DNA from: Rhizomicrobium electricum
Lineage (GTDB): Bacteria > Pseudomonadota > Alphaproteobacteria > Micropepsales > Micropepsaceae
Length of the DNA stretch: 64,000 nt
Direction of reading: 5' to 3'
Assembly (NCBI RefSeq): GCF_011762045.1
Contig: NZ_JAASQS010000001.1
Location: 124,001-188,000, forward strand
Positions within the stretch are counted from its first letter, which is position 1, and each line of letters starts with the position of its first letter. Shown here piece by piece: positions 20,137 to 27,957 of this stretch. A model generated the notes under the pieces. That model was not told the DNA's origin, did not search any database, and saw only the letters and a program-made list of their open reading frames with translations. The translations under genes were made by a program, and so were the position numbers.

Positions 20137-22782
20137 CTAATACAGCCCGCCCGTTCCCTCCTCCACACCGGTCGCGCCGGAGGTCGGGGCGGTGGTGGCA
20201 GGCTGGTCGCCGCCGATCACCATCGGAGGCGGCGCACCGGGTTCGCCGGGCGCGGAGCCCTGCTTGAAGGCTTCCTGAATCGAGCCGGGCGTGCCGGGCG
20301 GAACCACGGCACCGGTCAGGCGGTCGACGTTGACGAACTCGATCCCCGGCGGCACGCGGAACGGCGTCGCCGGCTTGTCGGCGAGCGCGCCCTTCATGAA
20401 ATCGCGGAAGATCGGCGCGGCAACGGTTGCGCCCTGCTCGCGCTTGCCCAGCGTGCGCGGATTGTCGAAGCCGACATAAACGCCGGCGGCGAGATCGGGC
20501 GAGAAGCCGATGAACCAGACGTCGCGGCTGTCGTTCGAGGTGCCGGTCTTGCCTGCCAACGGCTTGCCGACGCTGGCGACGGTGACGCCGGTGCCGTTCT
20601 GCACCACACCTTGCAGGAACGAGACGATCTGATAGGCGGTGCGCGGGTCCATCACCTGCTCGCGCGTATCGTCGAGCAGCGGCTCGGACTGGCTGTGCCA
20701 TTCGGCATTGCAGCCGTCGCATTTGCGTTCGTCGTGACGCCAGATGGTCTTGCCGTTGCGGTCCTGGATCTGATCGACCAGCGACGGCTGGATTTTCTTG
20801 CCGCCGTTGACGAACTCGGCAAAGCCGGTGGTCATCCTGAGCAGCGTCGTGCCGGTCGAGCCGAGCGAATTGGCCAGCAGCGGATCGAGATGATTGTAGA
20901 CGCCGAAGCGTTCGGCGATGGGGGCGATCTTGTCCATGCCCACCGCCTGCGCCAGGCGCACGGTCATCAGGTTCTTCGACAGAACGATGCCGCGCCGCAT
21001 AGTGGCGAGCCCGATGAAGTGCTTCTCGAAGTTTTCCGGACACCACATCGGCATGCCCGGCCCCTGCTGCATGCAGAACGGCGCGTCGAGGATTTTCGCG
21101 GTCGGCGTGAAGCCGTTGTCGAGCGCGGCGGCATAGACGAACGGCTTGAAGGTCGAACCCGGCTGCCGGAGCGCCTGCATGGCGCGGTCGTATTGGCTGG
21201 AGTCGTAGGAGAAGCCGCCCGACAGCGCCAAAATGCGCCCGGTATGCGGATCGATGGCGACGATGCCGCCGTTGACTTCGGGCACCTGACGCAAGCCGTA
21301 ATTGCCGCGCTTGTCGATGGCTTCGACGTAGATCACGTCGCCGACCTTGACGACGGCCTGCGGCTTGGACGGCGCGGCGCCGACTTCCATGTTGGCGAGC
21401 TGCGGCCGCGCCCACTGCAGCTCCTTGAACGGAATGATCGCCGCCTCGCCGTTCGACAGTCCGATGCGCACATCGTTGCCGCGATAGCCGAGCACGACGG
21501 CGATATCCCAGCTCTCGATGCCGGAATGATTGCCGAGGCCCGTCAACGCCGCCTTCCAGTCGCCGGTGACGTCGATGCTCTTCTTGGCGCCGCGCCAGCC
21601 GTGACGGCGGTCGTAGCGCACGAGGCCCATGCGCAGCGCGTTCACGGCGTAGTTCTGCAGCCGCGCGTCGAGCGTGGAACGGACCTGCAAGCCGCCGTCG
21701 TAAAGCTGCGAACCGCCGAACTTGGAATAAAGCTGGCGGCGCACTTCTTCGACGAAGTACTGCGCGTCCTGGGTCTGGCTGCCGAGCGGCCGGGTGTTGG
21801 CGCGCAAGGGTTCGGCCTTGGCGGCGTCGGCCTGCTCGCGGGTGATGTAGCCGTTCTCTTCCATCTGGCCGATCACCCAGTTGCGGCGATTGATGGCGGC
21901 CTCGTAATGGTAGCGCGGATCGTAATGGCTGGGCGCCTTGGGCAGCGCCGCCAGGAACGCCACTTCGGAGATCGTCAGTTCATCGAGCGATTTGCCGAAA
22001 TAGTTCAACGCCGCCGCAGCGACGCCGTAGGAGTTCTGGCCGAGATTGATCTGGTTGAGATAGAGCTCGAGGATCTTGTCCTTCGAATAGGCCGAATCCA
22101 GGCGCAGCGCGAGCACGGCTTCCTGGATCTTGCGCTTGAGCTTGACGTCGGCATTGAGCTTGAAGTTCTTCGCCACCTGCTGGGTGATGGTCGAACCGCC
22201 TTCGGGACGCTTGCCCGCCGCCACGCGACCGACATCCTTGATCGCGGCACGCAGGATGCTGGACACATCGATGCCGGGATGACTGTAGAAGTTGCGGTCT
22301 TCCGCCGAGGTGAAGGCGTTGATGACGAGCTTGGGCACGAACGCGATGGGCACGAAGACGCGCCGCTCGCGGGCGTATTCGCCGATCAGGGTGCCGTCGC
22401 CGGCATAGACGCGGGTCGTCACCGGCGGCGCGTAATTCTGCAGATCCTTGACGCTGGGCAGGTCGCGCGTCACCCACCAGACATAGCCGACGGTGCCGAG
22501 GGCAACCACGCCGACCAGGACGAGCAGGCTCAGTCCGGCATAGAGCGCAATGCGATGCCCGCGGAAGCGGCCCAGCGATCCGAACGTCGGCAAACGGCGG
22601 CGGCGGCGCGGCGGTGGCGGCGGGTCGTCATCTTCGGGACCGTAACTGTCACCACCTACCTGGCGGTCGCCGAAACCATCCGGCCGCCCCAATTCCCAAG
22701 GCGCCGTCTCGCGCGAGCCGGACGGTGGCGTTGCTCCCGGTATCGAACCAGGCCGCGGAAGATCGTCGGAATCGTTGCTCAT
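20137..22782 (-). CDS. mrcA: Class A penicillin-binding protein 1A
   Basis: An 881-residue bifunctional peptidoglycan synthase. A proline/arginine-rich cytoplasmic tail (1-75) is followed by a transmembrane helix (about 78-102), a glycosyltransferase domain (catalytic Glu in TSAEDRNFYSHPG; GGSTITQQVAKN) and a transpeptidase domain with the serine in GSTFKPFVYAAAL, SKNLMT and KTG in LAGKTGTSND. A PBP1A-type OB insert lies between them. It starts 30 bases after the amiC stop and is probably co-transcribed with it. The nearby amiC, mrcA and prfB order is, as I recall, common in alphaproteobacteria. Confidence 0.96.
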   Translation of the reverse strand: MSNDSDDLPRPGSIPGATPPSGSRETAPWELGRPDGFGDRQVGGDSYGPEDDDPPPPPRRRRRLPTFGSLGRFRGHRIALYAGLSLLVLVGVVALGTVGYVWWVTRDLPSVKDLQNYAPPVTTRVYAGDGTLIGEYARERRVFVPIAFVPKLVINAFTSAEDRNFYSHPGIDVSSILRAAIKDVGRVAAGKRPEGGSTITQQVAKNFKLNADVKLKRKIQEAVLALRLDSAYSKDKILELYLNQINLGQNSYGVAAAALNYFGKSLDELTISEVAFLAALPKAPSHYDPRYHYEAAINRRNWVIGQMEENGYITREQADAAKAEPLRANTRPLGSQTQDAQYFVEEVRRQLYSKFGGSQLYDGGLQVRSTLDARLQNYAVNALRMGLVRYDRRHGWRGAKKSIDVTGDWKAALTGLGNHSGIESWDIAVVLGYRGNDVRIGLSNGEAAIIPFKELQWARPQLANMEVGAAPSKPQAVVKVGDVIYVEAIDKRGNYGLRQVPEVNGGIVAIDPHTGRILALSGGFSYDSSQYDRAMQALRQPGSTFKPFVYAAALDNGFTPTAKILDAPFCMQQGPGMPMWCPENFEKHFIGLATMRRGIVLSKNLMTVRLAQAVGMDKIAPIAERFGVYNHLDPLLANSLGSTGTTLLRMTTGFAEFVNGGKKIQPSLVDQIQDRNGKTIWRHDERKCDGCNAEWHSQSEPLLDDTREQVMDPRTAYQIVSFLQGVVQNGTGVTVASVGKPLAGKTGTSNDSRDVWFIGFSPDLAAGVYVGFDNPRTLGKREQGATVAAPIFRDFMKGALADKPATPFRVPPGIEFVNVDRLTGAVVPPGTPGSIQEAFKQGSAPGEPGAPPPMVIGGDQPATTAPTSGATGVEEGTGGLY

Positions 22783-22812
22783 GAGAACTGCTGAAAAACC
22801 GCTTCGTTGACA

Positions 22813-24120
22813 CTATTCATCCGAAGCGCGAACCGCTGCCGGTCCGGCTTCCGCCGCGGTCATGAACTGGCGGTCCACGGCCGCCGCAATGGCGCGGGCA
22901 ACTCTAGCGCGCCAGCTGTCGGTTTGCATCTTCCTCGCTTCGTCCGAATTGGTCATGTAGCCCAGTTCGATCAGGACCGAAGGGACTTCCGGCGATTTCA
23001 GCACCAGAAACGCAGCATCGCGGTGCGGCTTGTGTGGCAAGATGTCCGTTTCGCTGCGCAGCGAGGCAATCGCCGCCTCGGCGAAACGTGAAGATTTGTT
23101 CATGGTGTCGCGCTGCGACAGGGCCAGCAGAATCGAGGCGACATCGTTGTCGCCCGCCCGCTCGGCGCCGGAGCGCTTGTCGGCTTCGTTTTCCTTTTTC
23201 GCCACGGCGCGCGCCTCGGCGTCGGAGCCCTTTTCCGACAGGGTGTAGATCGACAGCCCCGACACGCCCTCGTTGGGATGCGAATTGGCGTGGATCGAAA
23301 TCAGCAAGTCGGCGTGCCAGCTCTGGGCGATGGCGCGGCGCTCCGGCAGTTCTACGGCAACATCGCTATCGCGTGTCATGTGCACGGTATAGCCCCGCGC
23401 CAGGAGCACGCGCTCGAGCTGCAACGACACCGCCAGCACCAGGTCTTTTTCGGCCTGCCCGTCATCGGAATGGGTGCCAGGATCGGTGCCGCCATGGCCG
23501 GGGTCGATGACGATCACCCGTTTGATACGGCTACGCAGCGGCGGCGGGTTCTTGGGCAGGGCGGCAAGCTGGGCCGCGGTATCGCGGGCGCGCAGGTCGG
23601 ACGGCCAGCCGGCGGTGCGGTCGAATTTGGCCTGGGTGGTCGGAAACAGGTCGAACACGACGCGATAGCCGGAGCCGTTGACCGGCTCCAGCACCATCGG
23701 CTCGCCCACGGCGACGGGCTGGGCCAGATCGATCACGAAACGCGAATTGCCCTTCCGGAATGTGCCGTAGCGGTAGCTCCTCACGGCACCGAAGCCGCCG
23801 GTCCGCGGCGGGCCCTCGAGGTGCCACTTCACCGAGGGCATGTCGATCACCACCCGGTTGGGGGTGTTGAGGGTGAAGGTGCGCATCGCGATCGGTTCGG
23901 ACAACTCGACCACGAACCGGGTGCGGTCGTCATGCTGGCCGACGCGGACGCCGATCACCATCGGTTCGCGCGGCTGCTGGACCGGACGGGTGTCGGCTTT
24001 GGGAGCGTCGCGCAGGACCTTGTCGATGACATCGTCGACCGTCTGGGGAGACTGGGCGGCGGCCGAGCCGATCAAAAGCACGGCCATGGCGGCAAGTACG
24101 CATTCCCGCATCAATCGCAT
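22813..24120 (-). CDS. amiC: N-acetylmuramoyl-L-alanine amidase (AMIN + Amidase_3)
   Basis: The 435-residue protein has a Sec signal peptide (cut after about residue 22, GSAAAQ), an AMIN domain (about 50-150; TRFVVELSEP, RFVIDLAQPVAV) for septal targeting and a zinc amidase domain from residue 190 (VIVIDPGHGGTDPG, ISIHANSHPNEGVSGLSIY, VPSVLIELGYMTNSDE). It splits peptidoglycan between daughter cells. An insert near the active site (KENEADKRSG...DTMNKSSRFAE) matches the autoinhibitory helix region of EnvC/NlpD-controlled amidases. It is followed directly by mrcA. Confidence 0.95.
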   Translation of the reverse strand: MRLMRECVLAAMAVLLIGSAAAQSPQTVDDVIDKVLRDAPKADTRPVQQPREPMVIGVRVGQHDDRTRFVVELSEPIAMRTFTLNTPNRVVIDMPSVKWHLEGPPRTGGFGAVRSYRYGTFRKGNSRFVIDLAQPVAVGEPMVLEPVNGSGYRVVFDLFPTTQAKFDRTAGWPSDLRARDTAAQLAALPKNPPPLRSRIKRVIVIDPGHGGTDPGTHSDDGQAEKDLVLAVSLQLERVLLARGYTVHMTRDSDVAVELPERRAIAQSWHADLLISIHANSHPNEGVSGLSIYTLSEKGSDAEARAVAKKENEADKRSGAERAGDNDVASILLALSQRDTMNKSSRFAEAAIASLRSETDILPHKPHRDAAFLVLKSPEVPSVLIELGYMTNSDEARKMQTDSWRARVARAIAAAVDRQFMTAAEAGPAAVRASDE

Positions 24121-24192
24121 GGCACCCGGACCGTTTTTGCCCTCGGACGTGGATAATGGACATAAACCATTTCCGGCTCGTTAGCACGGTCC

Positions 24193-24228
24193 CAAAAGCA
24201 AAATGGCGGGCCCGCGAGGACCCGCCAT
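24193..24228 (-). terminator. Terminator after the TonB-dependent receptor
   Basis: ATGGCGGG (24203-24210) pairs with CCCGCCAT (24221-24228). Read on the minus strand the hairpin is followed by TTTTGCTTTT, fitting a terminator for the receptor gene that ends at 24255. Confidence 0.8.
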
Positions 24229-24254
24229 CTTCGACAAATACGCAATCCCGCCCG

Positions 24255-27200
24255 TCAGATCGGCATCCGGGGCAGACCGCCCTTGGTGTCGATCGTGAGG
24301 CCGAAATAGAAGAACCGCCCGAGCGGCTCGACCGGGTAGCCGGTGTAGCCGGGACCGGGCTTTTGGTAGAACAGGTTGTTCACGCCGAAATAGGCCCGGT
24401 ATTCCTCGTCGAAGCGATAGCCGACTTGGATGCTGGAGACGTTCTTCGACGGCGCGTAGATATATTCCGGCGCCACGCGATCGGGCGCAGCCGCCATGAC
24501 GATGTGGGTATAGCGCAGCGTGCGCGACGCCCAGTCCCAATCGTAGGTGACGTCCAAATCGCCGTAGGTCCAGGTCAGCGAGAAGGTGGTCTGCCACTTC
24601 GGCGAACCGCTTTCGGCAACCTGATATTCCGGCTTTTCGCCCGGCAGCGGCGTCAGGTACAGCGAGTTCAGATAGTTGCCCAGCAGGTGCATATCGAACT
24701 GGCCGTAGTCGGCTTCGACGCCGAAGTCCCTCGGATCGAAGTGATAGGCCAGATCGAAATCGACGCCCGCCGTCTCATACGAGGCCACGTTGATCTGCTT
24801 TTCGCTGATCAGCGTGATCTTGCCGTCGTTGGCGGAACTTGGATCGCGGGTGATGAGGCCGCAGAACGCGTTGCTGATCGAGGAAAGGTCGACGCACTTG
24901 TCGACGATCTGCTGCGCATCCGGCGCCGTGATCGCGTTGGTGATGATGACGCGATACCAGTCGGCCGAGAAGGTCAGATTGGGAATCGGCTGCACCACGA
25001 AACCCAAGGTGAGCGTGCGGGCGCTTTCCGGCTTCAGATCGGTGTTACCCGAAATGAACGTTTTGATGGTGCCCGAAGTCGCCAGGTCCGGCGGGTCCAA
25101 CGGATTGTAAGGCAGCCCCAACGCCGAGAAAATCGCCTGGCAATTGGCGGCGCGGAAGCCGGTACCCGCATTGACGAAGTTCTTGTCGCAGGGGTCGTTG
25201 ACAGACGAATAGAGGGTCTGCTGCGGCGCATACAATTCGCCAACATTCGGCGCGCGAACCGCATAGGCATCGGTGCCGCGCAGGCGCAGCCATTCAAACG
25301 GTGCCCAGACGCCGCCGAATTTCCAGGTCGTGGTCGTGCCCGCCGTCGAGTAGGACGAATAGCGCACGGCGCCGTCGATCGTGAGTTCCTGGGCGAACGG
25401 CTTGTTCTTCAACACAGGCAGCGAGACTTCCGCGAAGGCTTCGCCGACATTGAACGAACCCTTGGTGGCTTCCGGCTGATTGTCGAAGGTGTAGCCCGGA
25501 TACCAGGCGGGATCGCCCTTGGAGGTGCTCGCCTCAAAACGGTATTCGCCGCCGATCACGACGCTGAGCGGCCCGTCGAAGATCGCTTCGGCCTGCGGGA
25601 AGTTGCCGGCCAGCGTGCCCGAAATAACCTGCTGCTGGATGAGGCCCGTCGTATGCAGGTCGGTCGTCATGAACTTCTTCGCCGCCAGCGACTGGGCGCT
25701 GAACGGATGGAACGGATCGTAGGCGATGCAGCCCGAATTGGGACCGGGCGTGAACGACTTGCCGAAATCGCTCGTCGCCAGCGGCGTGGTATCGGAGAAG
25801 ATGTCCGCCCCGAACAGATCGAGCAGCGTGGCCGGCACTGCGCCGGGATTCAAATTCGAACGGCAGACCGCCTTGCCGCTGGAATCCTTCACCGAATCCA
25901 TCGAGGCGAAGAACCGGTCTTCGACGCGGATGCCCATGTCGCCGTCATCGACTTCGGTCTGACCCCAGACATAGGAGATATCGTAGACGAGATCTTTGAC
26001 GAAGCCGCCGGCGATGCCGGAAATGTCGCCCGTCACGTCGAGCGAGGTGCGGAAGGTATCGCGGGTCACCCGCTCGCGGCGACGAAGTCCGAGATAGTCG
26101 GTGCCGAACAGACCGTAACCGGCCTCCCCGTTGGTAATCGCCGTGCTCATGGCCGGGGTGAGGAAGGCGTTGTCGGCCTGAATCACCGTGTAGTCGTCCC
26201 ACGGCGGGGTCGACATCGAATCCGAGGTCACCTTGGCGTATTTGAATTCGGCGCTGACCTTGAGCGCATCGCCGAAATCGTAATGCCCGTCGACCTGCGC
26301 GATCTTGCGCGACTGAACGGGAAGAAAATCGCCCGAGGTCACGTTGGCCGACGGCTGCCCCGAGCCGCCGATCTGTTCGAAGTCGTTCAGCCAGCGCCCA
26401 GGAACATACGGCGTGCCGTCACCATTGAAATCCGGAAACGCCTGGCTCGCGAACAGATTGTAGGCATCGGAGAAGACGACGCCGCCAGGACCGGAAAAGA
26501 TGTACTGGTGCTGATAGGTCGGCACCCGCTGCGGGGTCGAGCCATCGAGATTCTTCACGAAACGAATGATGCCGCCGGGCCGCGTGAACGAGCGGTCCAT
26601 ATAATTGAGGCGGCCTTCTTCGGAGAATTCGAGCGCGGCGGAGACGTTACCCTTGCCGTCATCGGTATTGTAGCCGTAGGCGAGCGAGGTCAGCAGCGTA
26701 TTGCCGCCGCCATCCTGCGAAAGACCGCCTTGGGCCTTTGCGTGCAGGCCTTCCAGATTGCGCTTCATGATGAAGTTCACGACGCCCGACACGCCGTCGG
26801 CGCCGTAGATGGCCGACGCGCCGCCGGTGGCGACTTCAACGCGATCGACCAGCGAGAGCGGGATCGTGTTGGTATCGACGGCGGCTTCGCCGGTCGACTG
26901 CGAAACGTGGCGCTTGCCATCAACCAGCACCAGGGTACGTCCGTAGCCGAGGCCGCGCAGGTCGAGCAGGTTCAGACCGGCGAGCGAGGAGCCGTTGTTG
27001 GACGCCGGCGTGCCGTAGCCGCTGGTGTCGTAATTACCCAGCGACGATTGGAGGGCCGGAATCTTGACCAGGTAATTCGCGATGTTGGTCGCGCCGACAT
27101 TTGCCAGATCCTGGCTGCCGACCATCTGGACCGGATTGGGTGTATCGAATTCGGCGCGCTGTATACGGGTGCCCGTTACCACCACCGTCTCGGTCGCACT

Positions 27201-27290
27201 GCCCGATTGCTGGGCCAGCGCCCCGGTTCCCAGCGCAAGAAGAGCACCGGCGGCAACCGATGATTTCAACAAGCGATACGACTTGGTCAT
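24255..27290 (-). CDS. TonB-dependent outer-membrane receptor
   Basis: The chosen ATG gives 1011 residues with a signal peptide (cut near GALAQ, residue 27), a TonB box (ETVVVTGTRI), a plug domain (LNLLDLRGLGYGRTLVLVDG, GASAIYGADGVSGVVNFIMK) and a large beta-barrel ending in aromatic FYFGLTIDTKGG. The plug type is the one found in oligosaccharide/peptide-type receptors of sphingomonads and xanthomonads, so a carbohydrate or peptide ligand is more likely than a siderophore, but this is inference. The gene stands between rne and amiC with its own terminator. A TATAAT-like hexamer lies on the minus strand at 27442-27437. Confidence 0.93.
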   Translation of the reverse strand: MTKSYRLLKSSVAAGALLALGTGALAQQSGSATETVVVTGTRIQRAEFDTPNPVQMVGSQDLANVGATNIANYLVKIPALQSSLGNYDTSGYGTPASNNGSSLAGLNLLDLRGLGYGRTLVLVDGKRHVSQSTGEAAVDTNTIPLSLVDRVEVATGGASAIYGADGVSGVVNFIMKRNLEGLHAKAQGGLSQDGGGNTLLTSLAYGYNTDDGKGNVSAALEFSEEGRLNYMDRSFTRPGGIIRFVKNLDGSTPQRVPTYQHQYIFSGPGGVVFSDAYNLFASQAFPDFNGDGTPYVPGRWLNDFEQIGGSGQPSANVTSGDFLPVQSRKIAQVDGHYDFGDALKVSAEFKYAKVTSDSMSTPPWDDYTVIQADNAFLTPAMSTAITNGEAGYGLFGTDYLGLRRRERVTRDTFRTSLDVTGDISGIAGGFVKDLVYDISYVWGQTEVDDGDMGIRVEDRFFASMDSVKDSSGKAVCRSNLNPGAVPATLLDLFGADIFSDTTPLATSDFGKSFTPGPNSGCIAYDPFHPFSAQSLAAKKFMTTDLHTTGLIQQQVISGTLAGNFPQAEAIFDGPLSVVIGGEYRFEASTSKGDPAWYPGYTFDNQPEATKGSFNVGEAFAEVSLPVLKNKPFAQELTIDGAVRYSSYSTAGTTTTWKFGGVWAPFEWLRLRGTDAYAVRAPNVGELYAPQQTLYSSVNDPCDKNFVNAGTGFRAANCQAIFSALGLPYNPLDPPDLATSGTIKTFISGNTDLKPESARTLTLGFVVQPIPNLTFSADWYRVIITNAITAPDAQQIVDKCVDLSSISNAFCGLITRDPSSANDGKITLISEKQINVASYETAGVDFDLAYHFDPRDFGVEADYGQFDMHLLGNYLNSLYLTPLPGEKPEYQVAESGSPKWQTTFSLTWTYGDLDVTYDWDWASRTLRYTHIVMAAAPDRVAPEYIYAPSKNVSSIQVGYRFDEEYRAYFGVNNLFYQKPGPGYTGYPVEPLGRFFYFGLTIDTKGGLPRMPI

Positions 27291-27957
27291 GCAAGAAACC
27301 CCTGCTCGAAACGCGGATACCGGCCGGACTTGTCCGGCCCTCAGGCCAGCGCGTCCGCTCAAAGGCCGCGCGACCACCATTTCTCGCGTTTAGGGCTTGG
27401 AGAAATTTTGGACTAGCTCAGTTAAGACACACTCTCATTATAAATGACCAAATTTTCACAAAAAATGTGTTTCCTCAACAGTGTAGGAATTGCCATTTGC
27501 GACTGAATCGCGTCTTTTTCCAGGCTATGGGGTGTCGGTAGAGGCTTCCCGGCAGCATCGCCGCTAAACCATTGTTAACCAAACTGGCGCGAGACTGAGG
27601 TTGAAAGGTGCGATTCCGACCTCGACCTCCTCTTGCTGTACCCCGGCGAGGTCCGTACAACACCTTCAGCTGCTTCGGCGCTGCGCTCCTCGGGGGCGGC
27701 GGACGCGGGTTTCCAGGGGGAGACCCAAAGACTTGGCCCTAGCGGGCCGTCAGGCAGCAATGAGCAGGGCGGCATCCAGCCGCTCGCGTGTGCAAGTGAA
27801 CGAATGAACGACTCCGCGACCACCCTCACCATTCGGCCTGTGGCACTGCCGCAGGGGGGTGCATGCGAGTCACATCTATCTACATCCCAAACAAGGTGGC
27901 CCCGGCAGGCTGACGCATTGCGTCCGGCCCGAACGGATGCGCCGCCTGGAGATTTCG
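27291..27957. other. Divergent promoter region and long rne leader
   Basis: The first part (27395-27480) is AT-rich and should hold the promoters of the TonB receptor (minus) and rne (plus). From about 27580 the sequence turns G+C-rich and can form hairpins: GACCTCG (27618-27624) with CGAGGTC (27647-27653), and GGCCC (27735-27739) with GGGCC (27744-27748) around a TAGC loop. No convincing small gene is seen. A long structured leader fits the known autoregulation of RNase E mRNA in enterobacteria, though no sequence match is claimed. Confidence 0.45.

Noticed and set aside
20125-22794. Very long plus-strand open frame (889 codons) opposite mrcA
   Set aside because: It mirrors mrcA on the other strand, has no domains and an Arg/His/Asp-rich composition typical of antisense frames in G+C-rich genes.
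24156-27263. Plus-strand open frame of over 1000 codons opposite the TonB receptor
   Set aside because: It is antisense to a clear receptor gene, has no signal peptide or known motif and shows shadow-frame composition.
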